Positions 25,101-35,815 of a stretch of 64,000 bases of DNA are shown here, in pieces; the stretch's first letter is position 1; every line of letters begins with the position of its first letter. The stretch is from positions 17,818,197 to 17,882,196 of the forward strand of contig NC_061774.1 of assembly GCF_022458985.1 (NCBI RefSeq), in the 5' to 3' direction. The notes under the pieces were generated by a model. The model was not told the DNA's origin. It ran no database searches and saw only the letters and a list, made by a program, of their open reading frames with translations. This stretch comes from Mugil cephalus. Lineage: Eukaryota > Chordata > Actinopteri > Mugiliformes > Mugilidae. A program made the position numbers and the translations under genes.

Positions 25101-25647
25101 GTAAATAATTTCTGGCCAATAATTCACGATAATACTTCACGAAAGTGGCAGGCAAGCAGCGGTTGGATAATATGTACCATAAGGTACAATACCTAAACAT
25201 TCCCTCTTTATTATTCAGCGGAGGAGCTGTCAAACTAGCTTAGCAGGCTAGCCGAGTAGGCTAACTAACTGCCAACATGATTAGCTCGTTAGCTAAAGCT
25301 CGTTAGCTTGCAATGTCGATACAAAAACGTACGGACGACACGCTCACACGCATCATAACACGGCAAACACCACAGCCGGCCAACGAGGTGACCGGTCAGA
25401 GGGGACATGTGAAAGAATAAATATATTTTTCTCGAGACAAAGAGTTATTTGTCAAAGTCAGCTAACTACATTGCTAGTAGCATACATGCTAGCTAACTTG
25501 TTGGACGTGACGTCAAAGTTTTGGGTACGTGTCTCTTTCTTTCAACCAGGTAAACTACAGCTACAAACAACACGAAACGGTCGTAATATAGTCAGGAGAT
25601 ACTCACGCTTTGTCAACCAGCTCCCTAACCTTCCACATGTTCAGCAT
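13915..25647 (-). CDS. clint1: Clathrin interactor 1 (epsinR/enthoprotin), 12 coding exons
   Basis: CLINT1 is a monomeric clathrin adaptor that binds membranes through an ENTH domain and sorts SNAREs between trans-Golgi network and endosomes with clathrin and AP-1. Twelve exons (41, 105, 97, 109, 165, 187, 223, 91, 66, 311, 196 and 353 coding nt) join in frame to 647 residues (human 625). The ENTH domain fills roughly residues 1-150, beginning MLNMWKVRELVDKATNVV with the landmark EATNDDPWGPSGQLM. Downstream are a clathrin box LLMVD (326-330), a second clathrin-binding LFDLM (428-432), and acidic-Phe motifs FADF (345-348), EFGEW (371-375) and the C-terminal DAFADFGNFGK that fit gamma-ear/GGA binding. 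Between them are a Pro-Ala run (404-415) and a Met-Gly-rich tail. All introns are GT-AG; intron 3 has a weak donor (GTCTGA). Identity is certain; which fish duplicate it is cannot be told. Confidence 0.97.
14268..14916 (-). mobile_element. clint1 intron 11 with hAT-like MITE fragment and A-rich insert
   Basis: Around 14396-14460 the plus strand carries a GGGTCCGCGACCCCTAG core and, shortly after, GGGGGTCGCAAAAT. This resembles the ends of hAT/Charlie-type non-autonomous elements (recalled, not searched). The other end could not be placed, so the extent is open. Next to it, two copies of TTAAAGCATAGGTCT (14339-14353 and 14387-14401) flank a 33-nt A-rich insert. Confidence 0.4.
14917..15112 (-). 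CDS. clint1: clint1 coding exon 11
   Basis: Acceptor CCCCTCCAG, donor GTGAGG. The exon encodes a Gln/Pro-rich start and LPPTWSDPSVNISLDFLSPG, which matches human LPSTWSDPSVNISLDNLLPG. Confidence 0.95.
15113..16408 (-). other. clint1: clint1 intron 10
   Basis: AT-rich intron without coding signal. It contains poly(T) at about 15331-15348, an A15 run running into (AT)n at 16151-16182, and nothing else recognisable. Confidence 0.6.
16409..16719 (-). CDS. clint1: clint1 coding exon 10 (clathrin-binding and Pro-Ala region)
   Basis: This exon encodes EFGEWNAFPGG, a Pro-Ala repeat and SADLFDLMGP. The acceptor is a tandem TGCAGCAG; I used the first AG, and using the second (exon from 16716) removes one Ala in frame. 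The donor GTACAC is in phase 0. The Pro-Ala repeat is encoded by GGGGC units on the plus strand. Confidence 0.93.
17197..17262 (-). CDS. clint1: clint1 coding exon 9
   Basis: A 66-nt exon, acceptor GACGCAG and donor GTGGGT. It encodes DLIGGFADFSSSAASAGLS, aligning with human ADLFGGFADFGSAAASG. Confidence 0.92.
17856..17946 (-). CDS. clint1: clint1 coding exon 8
   Basis: Acceptor AATTCCAG, donor GTACAA. The exon encodes STGLADLLMVDTTP; LLMVD fits the clathrin-box rule L-hydrophobic-x-hydrophobic-acidic at the place where human has LVDLFD. Confidence 0.92.
18041..18263 (-). CDS. clint1: clint1 coding exon 7
   Basis: Acceptor CTCTGCAG, donor GTAGCA. The exon encodes a charged linker with FKDEEETVTTK, IVQATETTATR and VDLGAAAHYTGD, each recognisable in human CLINT1. 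Confidence 0.95.
18429..18615 (-). CDS. clint1: clint1 coding exon 6
   Basis: Acceptor CTCTCCAG, donor GTAGGG. The exon encodes WDDDWDKKQGNFPFSEKLGE and then ISDKIGSTIDDTISRFRKKD, which is nearly identical to human. Confidence 0.95.
18780..18944 (-). CDS. clint1: clint1 coding exon 5 (end of ENTH domain)
   Basis: Acceptor TTTCTAG, donor GTAAGT. The exon encodes NGKDQGVNVRQKVKELVDF and RLREERKKAKKNRDKYIGVS, the last ENTH helix and the basic stretch after it. Confidence 0.95.
19874..19982 (-). CDS. clint1: clint1 coding exon 4 (ENTH)
   Basis: Acceptor TTTTCACAG, donor GTAAGG. The exon encodes SLLLLAHLIRNGSERVVTSA and REHLYDLRSLESYHFV of the ENTH domain. Confidence 0.95.
20340..20436 (-). CDS. 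clint1: clint1 coding exon 3 (ENTH)
   Basis: Acceptor TTTGCAAACAG. The exon encodes ATFMYEQFPEVMNMLWARML and RDNKKNWRRVYK. The donor GTCTGA is weak, but the reading frame and the human exon boundary support it. Confidence 0.94.
20437..22179 (-). other. clint1: clint1 intron 2
   Basis: AT-rich intron without recognised exon or repeat family. A short AGCTACGCTAAC/TTAGCT-rich patch lies near 20765-20815. Confidence 0.55.
22180..22284 (-). CDS. clint1: clint1 coding exon 2 (ENTH)
   Basis: Acceptor TTGTACAG, donor GTAAGG. The exon encodes TNVVMNYSEVESKVREATND and DPWGPSGQLMTEIS, the phosphoinositide-binding part of the ENTH domain. Confidence 0.95.
22285..25606 (-). other. clint1: clint1 intron 1
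   Basis: A 3.3 kb AT-rich first intron. No extra exon is evident. Its promoter-proximal end (25234-25515) holds a dense GCTAGC/GTTAGC word cluster and a palindromic CRE. Confidence 0.6.
25508..25515. promoter_or_regulatory. Palindromic CRE (TGACGTCA)
   Basis: A perfect 8-bp CREB/ATF site lies about 90 bp inside clint1 intron 1. A CRE half site (ACGTCA) occurs upstream of the gene at 25824-25829. Confidence 0.5.
25607..25647 (-). CDS. clint1: clint1 coding exon 1
   Basis: ATG at 25645-25647 starts MLNMWKVRELVDK, identical to human; the donor is GTGAGT after 41 coding nt. The context AAGATGC has a purine at -3. Confidence 0.95.
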
Positions 25648-25900
25648 CTTGGCTCTGTGAAGAGGGGCTTAACGCCTCGGCAAAACCCTTTACTCCAGGC
25701 GAACACCGAAACCAAACCTTGAACTCTGGAAAAGTAAACTATTCTTCACCTCTCTTTCAAGACAGGAGGCGCAAACGCACCACCAGACGGACAGGAAAGG
25801 TTATTACGGGAAATGCCCGCGTAACGTCATCAAACCTGCGTAAAGGAGCATTGGAGTTGTAGTTTCTATTTCGTGTCGCGACTCACTCCGCCATTGATTG
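25648..25900 (-). promoter_or_regulatory. clint1: clint1 5'UTR and promoter
   Basis: This is CpG-containing sequence upstream of the ATG with no obvious TATA box. It includes a CRE half site at 25824-25829 and a ZNF143-like GCATTGGAGTTGTAGT at 25848-25863. The start site is not visible; it probably lies within 150 bp of the ATG. Confidence 0.55.
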
Positions 25901-28700
25901 TGTAAGTATACTTTGAACTTTTTAATGCGGACAAAAACACGAAATGTTACGCTGTTATTTTCTGGGATATATATTTTTTTATTAATACAGAAAAAACGAG
26001 GGACTTACATATATCAGGACATATTGGTGTCAACATGTTTCCACACACCATTTACATCTGCATGTTATTATGAACAAAACGGTTACAAAAAAATATAAAT
26101 ATCTAATTTTGTCTACTTTTAAAAAGACATAACCTCAATAATCCACTGTCTGCTGGAAGGAGCTGTTGTGGATTTCCAGTAAAGAAGGAGGAGACGTTTA
26201 GCAATTAAGGAGGTAATCCAATTTCTCCAATTCTTTAGCAGTGTATCGGGTATACTCTCCCGGAAGAACAAAAATACCCATGTGTGGATAAGTGTCAATA
26301 TTTTTGAGGGTACCTTGGACATTGTGTTGAAATAAATGTACCAGAAATTTGCCAGGGCTGGACAAAAAAACAAACAAACAAATGCGTAAGATTACATGGT
26401 GTGCATCCACATCTGTCTGAAATCCTATTTGGGAAATTGTAAGCCAGCCTAATCTTTGAATAATATTTTCTTAGAACTTAATCTAATGGCCTCTTGGGTT
26501 GGACTCAGTTAGGGACATGTTAATATTGCTTTAAACATACATTAAATATGCATTAAAAACAACAACAGTAACACTGTTTAGTTACCATCTCGTTTGGCAT
26601 TTTTAAAATATATTGATTACATGACTGTGTTGTAGGCTGCAACCTTTAATAGCAATAAACTTTTATATCTCAAACAAACAAACAAAGTGAATTATACTAA
26701 GTCCTCATGACAAAATTTGCAATCTACTATTATAAAATGAATTCCATGGACCCAAGTGGGGAAAAGTTATCCATCATTATGTCAGTATGTTAACTCTTGT
26801 CCAGTCAAAATAAAGAAAATAAACGTTATGATCATTGATTGTATATAGATATCATGATGCATGACCCTAATCCTTTTGTCTCACACTATGTAATGACATC
26901 ACTGAAAATATCAGCCAATAGAAAAAGGCCACATTGAAGAAATATATTTTTCACACTTGGGTTAGATGGCAATGTTGCAATGCTATTGCTTCCTTAAAAT
27001 AATAAGAGAATGTTAAATATATATGCAGGTATTTTCCAACTGTCAAATATCAGTATCCCTATTAACATGTTATTTGTTATTTAGTTCTGATTGTGAAATT
27101 GTGAAGTGACTTTCTTTGCCATTCACTTCTCTCAGCTTATTGCAGTATTGCAAAACCTGTTTCTTTTGTCCCAGCAGTTTCCAGCTTCCTCAAAATTGTG
27201 GCCTACATCACAGTCAATGGGTCGCCACCCTGTGTGTTCACCATCGCTCCTCATCTGGCATTCAGGCATGCTACAATGACCCAGTGATGCTGTGTGACAG
27301 GCCAGGCAGGCCACTGCCTGTTTGTGTCAATCCAGATCAATCACTCCCTCTTCTGGACGGACAACGTCATCAACGCGCAGAAAGGTCACAGGGTGTGCTC
27401 AAGCCAGGCCTGATGTGGTGAGCAGAGAGGTCAGTGTAGCAAGTAAACACCCTTGACTGACTGAGTGTCATATTAAATATAGACACGGTCGGCTTATGAG
27501 CGAGAGGAGCTATGGTTAACTTTTGTAAAGGAAGAATTAAATGATTGGTTGGCGTCGTCTCCTTCTCCTTGAAACTGTTTTTTTGATTCTCTTGTGACTA
27601 GGTGTGTGCAAAAACTATTTAGACTCTTTGTCGTATTGATTGATATTCCAGGGGGCAGGATGAGCCCTCGGATGGCCTACATTTGACAGGGTTTCTATTC
27701 TCTAATGATACATGTAAATACGGCCCACTGCTTACACTTCTATATGCGAGCAGGAAGAAACAACACAATAGCCAAAATACAACCCATTTGAGAAAAAAAC
27801 AACAAGAAACAGCACTTAACGGCCCAGAATGCACTGCACCCAAGGGAGCAACCTCAATTACTGTTACACGTCCGAAAAGGAGAACTCAGAGAAGTGATTG
27901 CTGAGATGGAAATGGCTGTGTGTGTACGCGTGTGTGTGTGCACGTGTGTGTATATTTGTTTGTGTGTGCGGGTCGGAGGAGGATGGATAGAAAGGCACTC
28001 AGTAAAAAGATCTTTCAGAAACACTTTGCCTTAGTGACGTTGACGCGAGCTGTTGATTGACATGCACTTCTCGACAGAAACCAGAGCTATCAACCTATCT
28101 GCCACGCATTAGGAATGGCACGGTCCTCGGGGAGGGGCCTAAGTGGTAAATGATGTTGCTCAAGACACTCTCCGTCAACAACGTGTGTGTATTTGTGAGT
28201 GTGTGATTGCTGAGGATGGCAAAGTATTCAATCAAAGCTTTGATTGAAAAAACCCTTGTGTCCTTAAAGATCAGAATTCTGTACACTGATGTAGGGTGCG
28301 TGTGGGTGCTTTGCGAGGGCGAGCCTGAATGCTTGTGTGTTTTGTTTTAAATAATGCCGTGCAGACCGGGGGAAAAACTGAAATACCAGAAGGTTGAAAT
28401 CTGATCTCAAACAATATTAAAGAAGCTGAATTGCCCTGTCAACACAAGCCTGGGAGAGGTTCTATTTTCAAAAAGGGAGAAGCGAAAGCGTTGTCTGTGT
28501 GAGAGCCACATTCTCTCTTTGGATGTGGAAAAAAAAAGGCCCGTGTTTCATTGATATTTCATATTTTATAACCACTTTCCATTCATCATTTTGCTCTTCG
28601 GTTGATCATCAATGTGGTCTACTGAGACCGAGTTGTCACTAACAACTTTTGAGTCGAAGGAGATGAAATACAGGATAGGAAAATAAACATCATGTAATTG
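25901..28700. other. Gene desert, segment 1
   Basis: AT-rich intergenic sequence upstream of clint1. It contains no recognisable exon. TG-rich stretches appear from about 27915. Confidence 0.55.
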
Positions 28701-31180
28701 TAACACAAGCAGCACTAGGGGGCACTCTGACTTTTCTGGTTCTGGAGATCGCTGAGTGCCACACAGGGGTGAGTGTGTTCAGCGTCTGTCCACATGTGTG
28801 TGAGTGTGTGTGTGTAAGTCGCTGCGACCACAGGGAGTCAAGGCTGTGTGTTTACATGGCTGAAGTTCCCATGACAAATGTGGTCAGAACATCATCTCGA
28901 TTTGGGAATGTGCACAAAAACGACGCCTCTTCTATTATTCGCTTTACGAACATGTGCTTCCAATCAGTCAAAACACTCAGCGCTCTCTTTCTTTGCAGTT
29001 TTACAATGTCATTACCAAACAATGTTCTTTGTTTTGCACATTAGCTATGAATTAGAGATCCTGCCAATCTTTGTGCCCATAGAAGAGTTTCTGATCTGTG
29101 GAGTCACTCGCTGGGGCCCAGCTTTCCTCCTGTCAGTGCGAGGGTTCTTTCACTGCTGTTATATTTCAGGCTGTTATTGTTGGCCCTCTAACAGCCCCGG
29201 TAAGATCTTTAGTCCTTTTCCCAAGCGATATAACCCCCACACACATCACACAGTATCTGACCCCTGTCTCCATGACACATGACAGGTCCACCGTGGTGCG
29301 TGAGCGCGCGCATGTGAGCGAGGGCTGCCGGGTGTTTATGTGGGTGCGTTCGTTTTCATGGAAATGTGTTGTAAATATGTGCGCGCCGCACAGATATGTG
29401 TGCAGAGTGTACAGAATGTATCTGGCACAGTATGCGAGTACTGAATATGCTAAAACAATGAGGCCACTTGTCACATGTTCAAAGTCGCGCAGACATCCCG
29501 CTGTGATCTCAAGCCACACACACAGATGTTCCTAATGGGGCTAAAGTAGCATTCACATTCCTGCGGATAACCAGCGTGTTTATTTTTTCTCTCTAAATCG
29601 GAGTGGATTGCCACTTTCTCTGGTGAGAAAAGGGATGGAAGACGATAGAAAATATGCGCAGAGGCTGATGAGAGGGCTCCCGCCAGAGCTGAGACCTCCA
29701 AAGCCAACTGTCAGTCCTGCTACACCAGCAAACCTCCGCGTTGGTGATTTACGGGTGACAGTAATGTTCTGTATAATAGAAGCTGATGCCAGTGTGCGAA
29801 TCCTGTGCAAGTTAAAAACCACCATTGTCTTAGTGAGCGCGGAGTAATTGTGAAGGGTTATGTTTATGAGTCAGGGTGTTACAGTAAATCCTGTTGCTCT
29901 ATACATGGGGAGGAAAGCAGTCACATGCACGCAGAGTAACCCACACAGGTAGGCTCAAGTCCTGAGAGCATCTGCTCCTTTACAGCCAGATTGAATTAGC
30001 AATTACAGAGAGTAAAAACCAGAACAAAACATCTGGAGCTGTAAGCAGCAGAGGTTATAAATCTGCGAAAGGGGGGTATGAAAATGAGCCAAAGTGAGAT
30101 TCTCAAGGACAGTGTCTCTGATTGGCCCATTAACATGCCAGGGGTGTCAAAAAGGACCTCAGGCAATGGGAGAAATGGGACAGAGCAGAGGGCTTTAGAG
30201 GGCATAAAGAACTGCAGTGAATGGAGAAGGTACAGTAGCCTTCTGTAGTGGAGTGAAATTCAGTATTGGTAGACGGCGCAGCTGAGGAGATATGTGCTGT
30301 CCCTCCTTGCAGGAAATCACCCAGATAAGCAGCGAGAAAACTGTGGAAAAGCTGAGGGGAAGTCGTGACAAAAGGCCCAGGGGGTTTTCAGGACGAGAGC
30401 GAGAGCTGCGTGGGTACAAGAATTAGGAAACGGAGGCAGGAGTTCGCCACAATGCCAAACCACAATTTCGGTCCGTTTGGGCAGTGAGAATTCTGGGTGG
30501 GGGGTTCATGGATGTACTTTAACGATTATACATCCAGTTTGGTTTAGGTCCATATAAATGTGAGGTTGGAAAACCGCAGTACCATTACCACATCTGTTTT
30601 TGCTATTATTGGCACAATAAATTACGTAGGCAATTTGTTTGCGCTGTTGTTAGAGTAATAGAATCAAATTATCCCATGTTAGGGAAATGATTATGTACGA
30701 AGCGGAACCCATCAGGGATTCACAAGGCAATCAGTGAAGTAAGACAGAGCTGAAATGTTGGCGCTCTTCACATCTACTGTTCCAGGTCCGCTACGTCATT
30801 TGACAGAGCTTCTCAACATTTGATAGGAGAAAATTGCGCCGGGTTCATAGAGAAACACTGTTTTACTCACTAATCTGTCACTGCTGAGAGTGCTAAGTGA
30901 ATGCGCGACCACATTGTGCATTCACAGTGCGTACAGTGTGTGGTTGTAGCGAATCTCCAGTACAACATCGGTCTGGTGCAGCCGCATGAATAAGCAGCGC
31001 GAGATAGGGGGACAGCCGTAATTGAAAGAGCCTGGCAAAAATGAGAATTGTTTGGAATGAAGGACAATATCAAATGAGCCTTATCAATTAAAAGCCAGGA
31101 GACAGTGTTTACATTCCCTCCATGGCGAAACACTGGGCGGATGTTTCAAATAGGTCAAGGTTGAAGTGAAAACAAAAGTT
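28701..31180. other. Gene desert, segment 2
   Basis: No gene is recognised. Overlapping frames near 28770-29535 are kept open on both strands by TG-rich words and match no family. Parts of 29990-30740 are balanced in composition with TAAT-core sites and may be regulatory. Confidence 0.5.
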
Positions 31181-31184
31181 CGTC

Positions 31185-31460
31185 GATTAGCAGTCGAGGT
31201 GCAACATTCCTAATTTGTATGCTAATCTGGGCGGATCATCATATCATGTAGGTGCTGCCTGCGATTCTACATCTGCACGCGCTCATTTAATTATCCAAAC
31301 ACAATTCACAAAAGTCATTGGAAACAAACCAAACCAAAATAAAATAATTTGCATATATTTAAAAGAGCAGATAAAGTCCCCCGGGGTTGGTTAATATTTC
31401 AGAGGCATAATAATAATATGCTAAATCATTCACATTTTATCCAGCACCAAAACAAAGTGG
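31185..31460. promoter_or_regulatory. Candidate conserved non-coding element A
   Basis: A non-repetitive block with an octamer-like ATGCTAAT (31219-31226), several TAATTA/TTTAAT words and a TCATATCATG run, bordered by low-complexity DNA. It resembles vertebrate developmental enhancers. This is inference from composition only. Confidence 0.3.
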
Positions 31461-32140
31461 CTTTGTCGATGTAATTAGGGTGTTTTAGAGTTGAATCACC
31501 CTGGCAAATGACCATGTTTTTCTCTCTGGGAGACCAGTGTGTGAATGTATCTAAGCTTCTCCCTCTCTCTCTCCTTCCCCATATGTATGTGTTTGTGTGA
31601 GTGTTTGCGTTGTATTGTCAGCGTTCCTCCGTGTGCGCACAGTCTTAGAAAAGGATTGATTAAAGGGAGAGTGTCTGTCTCAGAGCAGTTAATGAGGTTT
31701 GGTCCCATGAGCTGCGAGGTTCGGCTGTGTGTGAGTGCGAGCACATGTGTGTTTGCGTGTGTGCGTGTGGACCTAGTGGAAGACGTTGTTAATTGGCTAA
31801 GACTTACTTTCAGCAGGGGGATAGTCAAGGGCACAGTGCCTCCGCGTTTGTGGAGCGAGTGCGATGATACGCTCACTTTCTACATTAAATATTATTTTGG
31901 GAGGGAGTGATGAGTCAGTAACGCGCCGACATAAAGAAATATGACTGCAATTATACTCAGAATCTTGTATATTTGTATGTGATTTAGATTTGCATTTGAA
32001 ACGGCTGCAGGTTTGTGTTCGAATGATAAAGAAAACAAACTGAATGGGGGGGAAAAAATGATATTTTGCTATTTGGCGTCACCTGAGTGTGTCTGTGGAT
32101 GTGAATGAAATTCCATCATTTTGCTCTCTGGGGACACGTA

Positions 32141-32310
32141 GAAGAAGAAGAAGAAGAAGAAGAAAAGAAAAAAGAAAAAGTAAGGTAAATTGAAAGAAGA
32201 AGACAGAGGAAGAAAGAAAGAGGAGGAAGAAGAAATAATAATAAAGGAGAGAAAGGAATGAAGAGCGAATGACAGAAGGAGGAAACGATGCAGAGAGGCA
32301 AAGAAAGACA
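32141..32310. repeat. (GAA)n and GA-rich purine tract
   Basis: Pure GAA units at 32141-32163 are followed by about 150 nt of imperfect A/G sequence. Apparent open frames here (Phe/Ser/Leu-rich on the minus strand) come from the repeat. Confidence 0.85.
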
Positions 32311-32503
32311 GGTATTCCACAAAGGCCACGATGGATACGATCTCACCTGCTCTGGTCTCCACACAGACCTGTCCGTCTACATGTATATACAGACCTGTAT
32401 GTTCTTTTGCAGCTCAACACACAGCTCGTCTCAAACAGCAGGAAGCATCGATGCTTTCATGTGGAGCACAGCCCAAAGTAGAGCAAGATCACAATGTGTG
32501 TGT

Positions 32504-32547
32504 TGTGTGTGTGTGTGTGTGTGCGCGCGCGCGTGTGTGTGTGTGTG
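32504..32547. repeat. (TG)n-(CG)n-(TG)n alternating tract
   Basis: Forty-four nt of strictly alternating pyrimidine-purine sequence with a central GCGCGCGCGC, the classical Z-DNA-forming type. Confidence 0.85.
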
Positions 32548-33099
32548 AAACCCAGGCTTTTCCCCCCTTGGGACCTGCACAAACACGCTTCCCATCTTTC
32601 CTTTGAGTTTCACATTCAAAGGTTCCACTCGTTCAGCTGTCAGTCATTCTCTCAGCCAATCAAGTGCCTTCATTCTCAGTCTGTTTATAGATCAAGGGTG
32701 GTTTAAGCGTATGTATGTGATGTGACTGGAATTTTTACCATGACTAATACTAATACTGTAAATATTCATATTTTTTCACACATCACCCGCGGTGTCAATC
32801 AAAATCAACGCTATTGTGCCGTACTGTGAGCGAGCTGAAAGTCTGTAACAGTGTTTGTGACTGCTGGGTCCTGGAAACCCGCCGCTGGTACTAGAAGCAT
32901 TTGAGAAAAGTCTAAAAGAAATCTGGACCAAGAATAATAATAATAAAAAAAAAGGTGTAAAAATCCACTGCATGGAATTAAATAAGTTCATGGATGCATG
33001 TAGAAAGAAAGAGGCGTTTCTTTAAAAGACTCACAAACGGAGGTTATAAAAGTAACTGTCTGGTGGCTAGTCAGTGTGTGTGCGCGCGCACAATATGCA

Positions 33100-34460
33100 T
33101 GCACATGTTATCAAAACACATCCAGCAGTGTATAGAAGCATTATGTGTTGTATTATAGGTCTATCGCAACCCAGATATGTCATGCTTAATTTAGTGGCTA
33201 AGTGTACAAGAATAAAAGGGAGGAAAAAAAAAACAAATTACTCTGAAATGTACGATACATATCTGCAAGTATGAGTGCAACACACAGCAACTGCACTTGT
33301 AATTTAACGACTAAGAGAAGCTGAGAAGGCAGGAGAGAATGAGGCAAGCTAACAGACGGAGCATCAGGTGACAGCAGGCGTTATCAGACCTCACCTCTGA
33401 TTGCCGCCTATTATGACGGAACAATAGTTTCCTGTGGGCCATGCTAACGACCTGTGTGTGTCAGCAACAGGGGAAATTAACCCAAGCCATCCTGAGTCTG
33501 TTTTATGCCAGGAGGGAAATTGACAAAAGGAGAGTCGGAGAGGGAAGAATCATTCACACACCTGTTATTTAGTGATAGACAGCTGCCATATGTCCATACC
33601 TGCGCTGTGTGGGAACCGCGTTTGGGCTCGAGTCTCCAACAGAGGGCAGCAGAGGGCTTCTGGCCCGGCGCATCCCTCAGAGGCCAAGCTCTGAAGCCGT
33701 GCTCCGGCCTGGTGGTGAAATCACACCGCGTAGATCTGCAGGCCACCTCCAAAGAAAACGTCCACTCAACACGCACTTTATAAATTATTTAAGTAGCTGC
33801 GCTGTTTGCATATGAAGCTGCGATGGCTTCACCTCTGAGCTGTCACGGTGAGACACTTGTTTGTTTTTGTCAACTTTTCCTTATTTTTTTTTTCACCCCC
33901 CCGCCCCCCTCCAGCTGAAATGAGGTGGGAGTGGGGTTTGAACTGCAGGGCACGGGTAATGGCGGCGCGAGTGTTCTACAGCACGTCTCAGCGAGAAACT
34001 AGCTCGATCTATTCACACTACATGCAGAGCCGTGGCCTCCAGGCTTGAGTTCCTGCTTCGGTAATGACTCTGTTCCCCTGTGGAATGTAGAACATTGTCT
34101 TTCCTCAAATGAGGGAAGCACACAATCTCTCCCTCTCTCTTTCTCTTTTTCTCTCTCGGTCTCACACACACACATCTACTAACACACACGAGCATGCACT
34201 TCAATATGCATGAAACACACAAGGTTGTAAGCATATACCGACAAAACAGTTCGCACTTGCCCCTACACATAAACACACACATACTTGCGCCACACATGCC
34301 CACACACACACAACGCTCTCCCTCTCTGTTACGCCCCAGTCTCAGAAACATTGATTGGGCCTCTCTCTCAGGTTTGCCGGCTCTCCCATGATCAATCAGT
34401 GAGTGTATAGACCACAATGTGTGGCAGCTTGTATTGCTCTTTCTCCCTCTTCGTTACCGA
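33100..34460. other. Gene desert, segment 3
   Basis: No exon recognised. Mixed sequence with CA-rich words at 34160-34320. Confidence 0.5.
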
Positions 34461-34469
34461 TCAGAGAAA

Positions 34470-34720
34470 ATCCCGCTCTATTGCAAGCGCAATGCACATT
34501 CATACAATTTTAATGACTCTTAAATTAACCATCATATTTTTGCTCCACTCCTTCACCGACTAAATCGCTTAATATGCATCAACGCTGGCCTCACTTGTGG
34601 GTTCGACGTGACATTTTTATAATTCCTTTGCGCGGGCATTGTGTTTATTTATGAGCGTGTAGGCTTTTTTTGGCTGATAAATGGCACAATTAAACAGTGC
34701 TCAGACACTCGAGCGGGCGT
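34470..34720. promoter_or_regulatory. Candidate conserved non-coding element B
   Basis: Complex, non-repetitive AT-rich sequence with TTTTAATGAC, TAAATTAACC, TAATATGCATC and CAATTAAACAG words, i.e. many homeodomain/POU-type cores in 250 bp. Regulatory role is inferred. Confidence 0.3.
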
Positions 34721-35543
34721 TTCAGGCTGCTGACAGATTTTTAGTGTCCTCTTCCTTGGCTAACGATGAAAGTAAATAATGTCTTAACGAGGTTGCTGGA
34801 GCAGTTGTTTGAGGATTCATTTTATCTCTTACATTAGCTTTGAGCACCAGTGGTTGAACACAACACAAAAGCAAGGTTCGCAGCCTAGATTCTGAGCTTT
34901 GAACATAATTTAGTAGCTTGTTAACAAATTCCTTTAAAATCATTACCAAGGTTACAAATGCAACTTGAAATCTTTTCTGAATTTTGCAGGATTGTTTTAG
35001 CCATCTAATCGCATTATTCATGACACTTTCCTCCTCTGTTCCTGCAGACCCGCCTCGTCTTTTTGCAGCATTTTTCAGGGTTTTCGGTGTCCGTCCATTT
35101 GTTTTATTTGCGCAACATTGCGGGGTCACAAAAGACAGATAACAGCAGTGCTTAAGCTGCAGCCTGTACAGTGCCACGGAACTTGAATCATCTGACTTCC
35201 TGTATGTATTATTCAAGGGCCCCTATTGGCTGCTGTGGGTTTAGTGATGAAAGCAGCCTGACGCAATACTCGGCAACAGTGTTTTACAGTATTGTTTTAC
35301 AAACTATTGTGAGGCAGGGTTAGAACAAGGGAGAGTATTTGCCAGACCCTGGGAGGAGGGTAGCTTTATGAGCCCTCTGAGGCTGGCTGTGGAGCGCCTG
35401 GGCTCCTGTGCATTTAAGCAGTCGGCTACGGCTCTACAAGCTGCCCCTACATTTACAGAATGCCCTTGGACGGAGGATGTGTGTGAGAGAGAAAGTGTGG
35501 GGCATGCATGCTCATGGGCTAATGAGTGCATGTGTTAATGCCC

Positions 35544-35570
35544 GTGTGTGTGTGTGTGTGTGTGTGTGTG
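35544..35570. repeat. (TG)n microsatellite
   Basis: An uninterrupted GT/TG run. Similar tracts follow at 36731-36762 and 37018-37052 in the same 2 kb. Confidence 0.9.
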
Positions 35571-35709
35571 CGCACGTTCGAGTGTGTGTGCGTGGACGAG
35601 ATGTTGTTGGGTTGAGTCAGTCTCCAGAGGAAAGGAGAAGGACAAATGCTCCTTAAAAATAGCCCCTGGGCAGCTGGTGTACACAGTCTATCAGCAGTCC
35701 GTCCCTGGG

Positions 35710-35815
35710 GCCAAAGAGGGAGGGAGGGGGGGAGATGGAGAGAAAAAGAGAAAGAGAGAGAGAGAGAGGGAGTGTGAGAGAGAGAGAGAGCAAGAGAAAG
35801 ACAGGGGATGGATGT
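35710..35815. repeat. (GA)n polypurine tract
   Basis: About 100 nt of nearly pure A/G sequence with GAGAGAGA cores; frames through it are artefacts. Confidence 0.85.

Noticed and set aside
29098..29535. Open frames on both strands considered as a possible gene in the desert
   Set aside because: The proteins are TG-word driven, lack splice context and match nothing recognised.
32565..32573. EBF-like site CCCTTGGGA in the desert, considered as autoregulation
   Set aside because: It is a single near-match with no cluster or other support; a similar TCCCTGGGA occurs in clint1 coding sequence.
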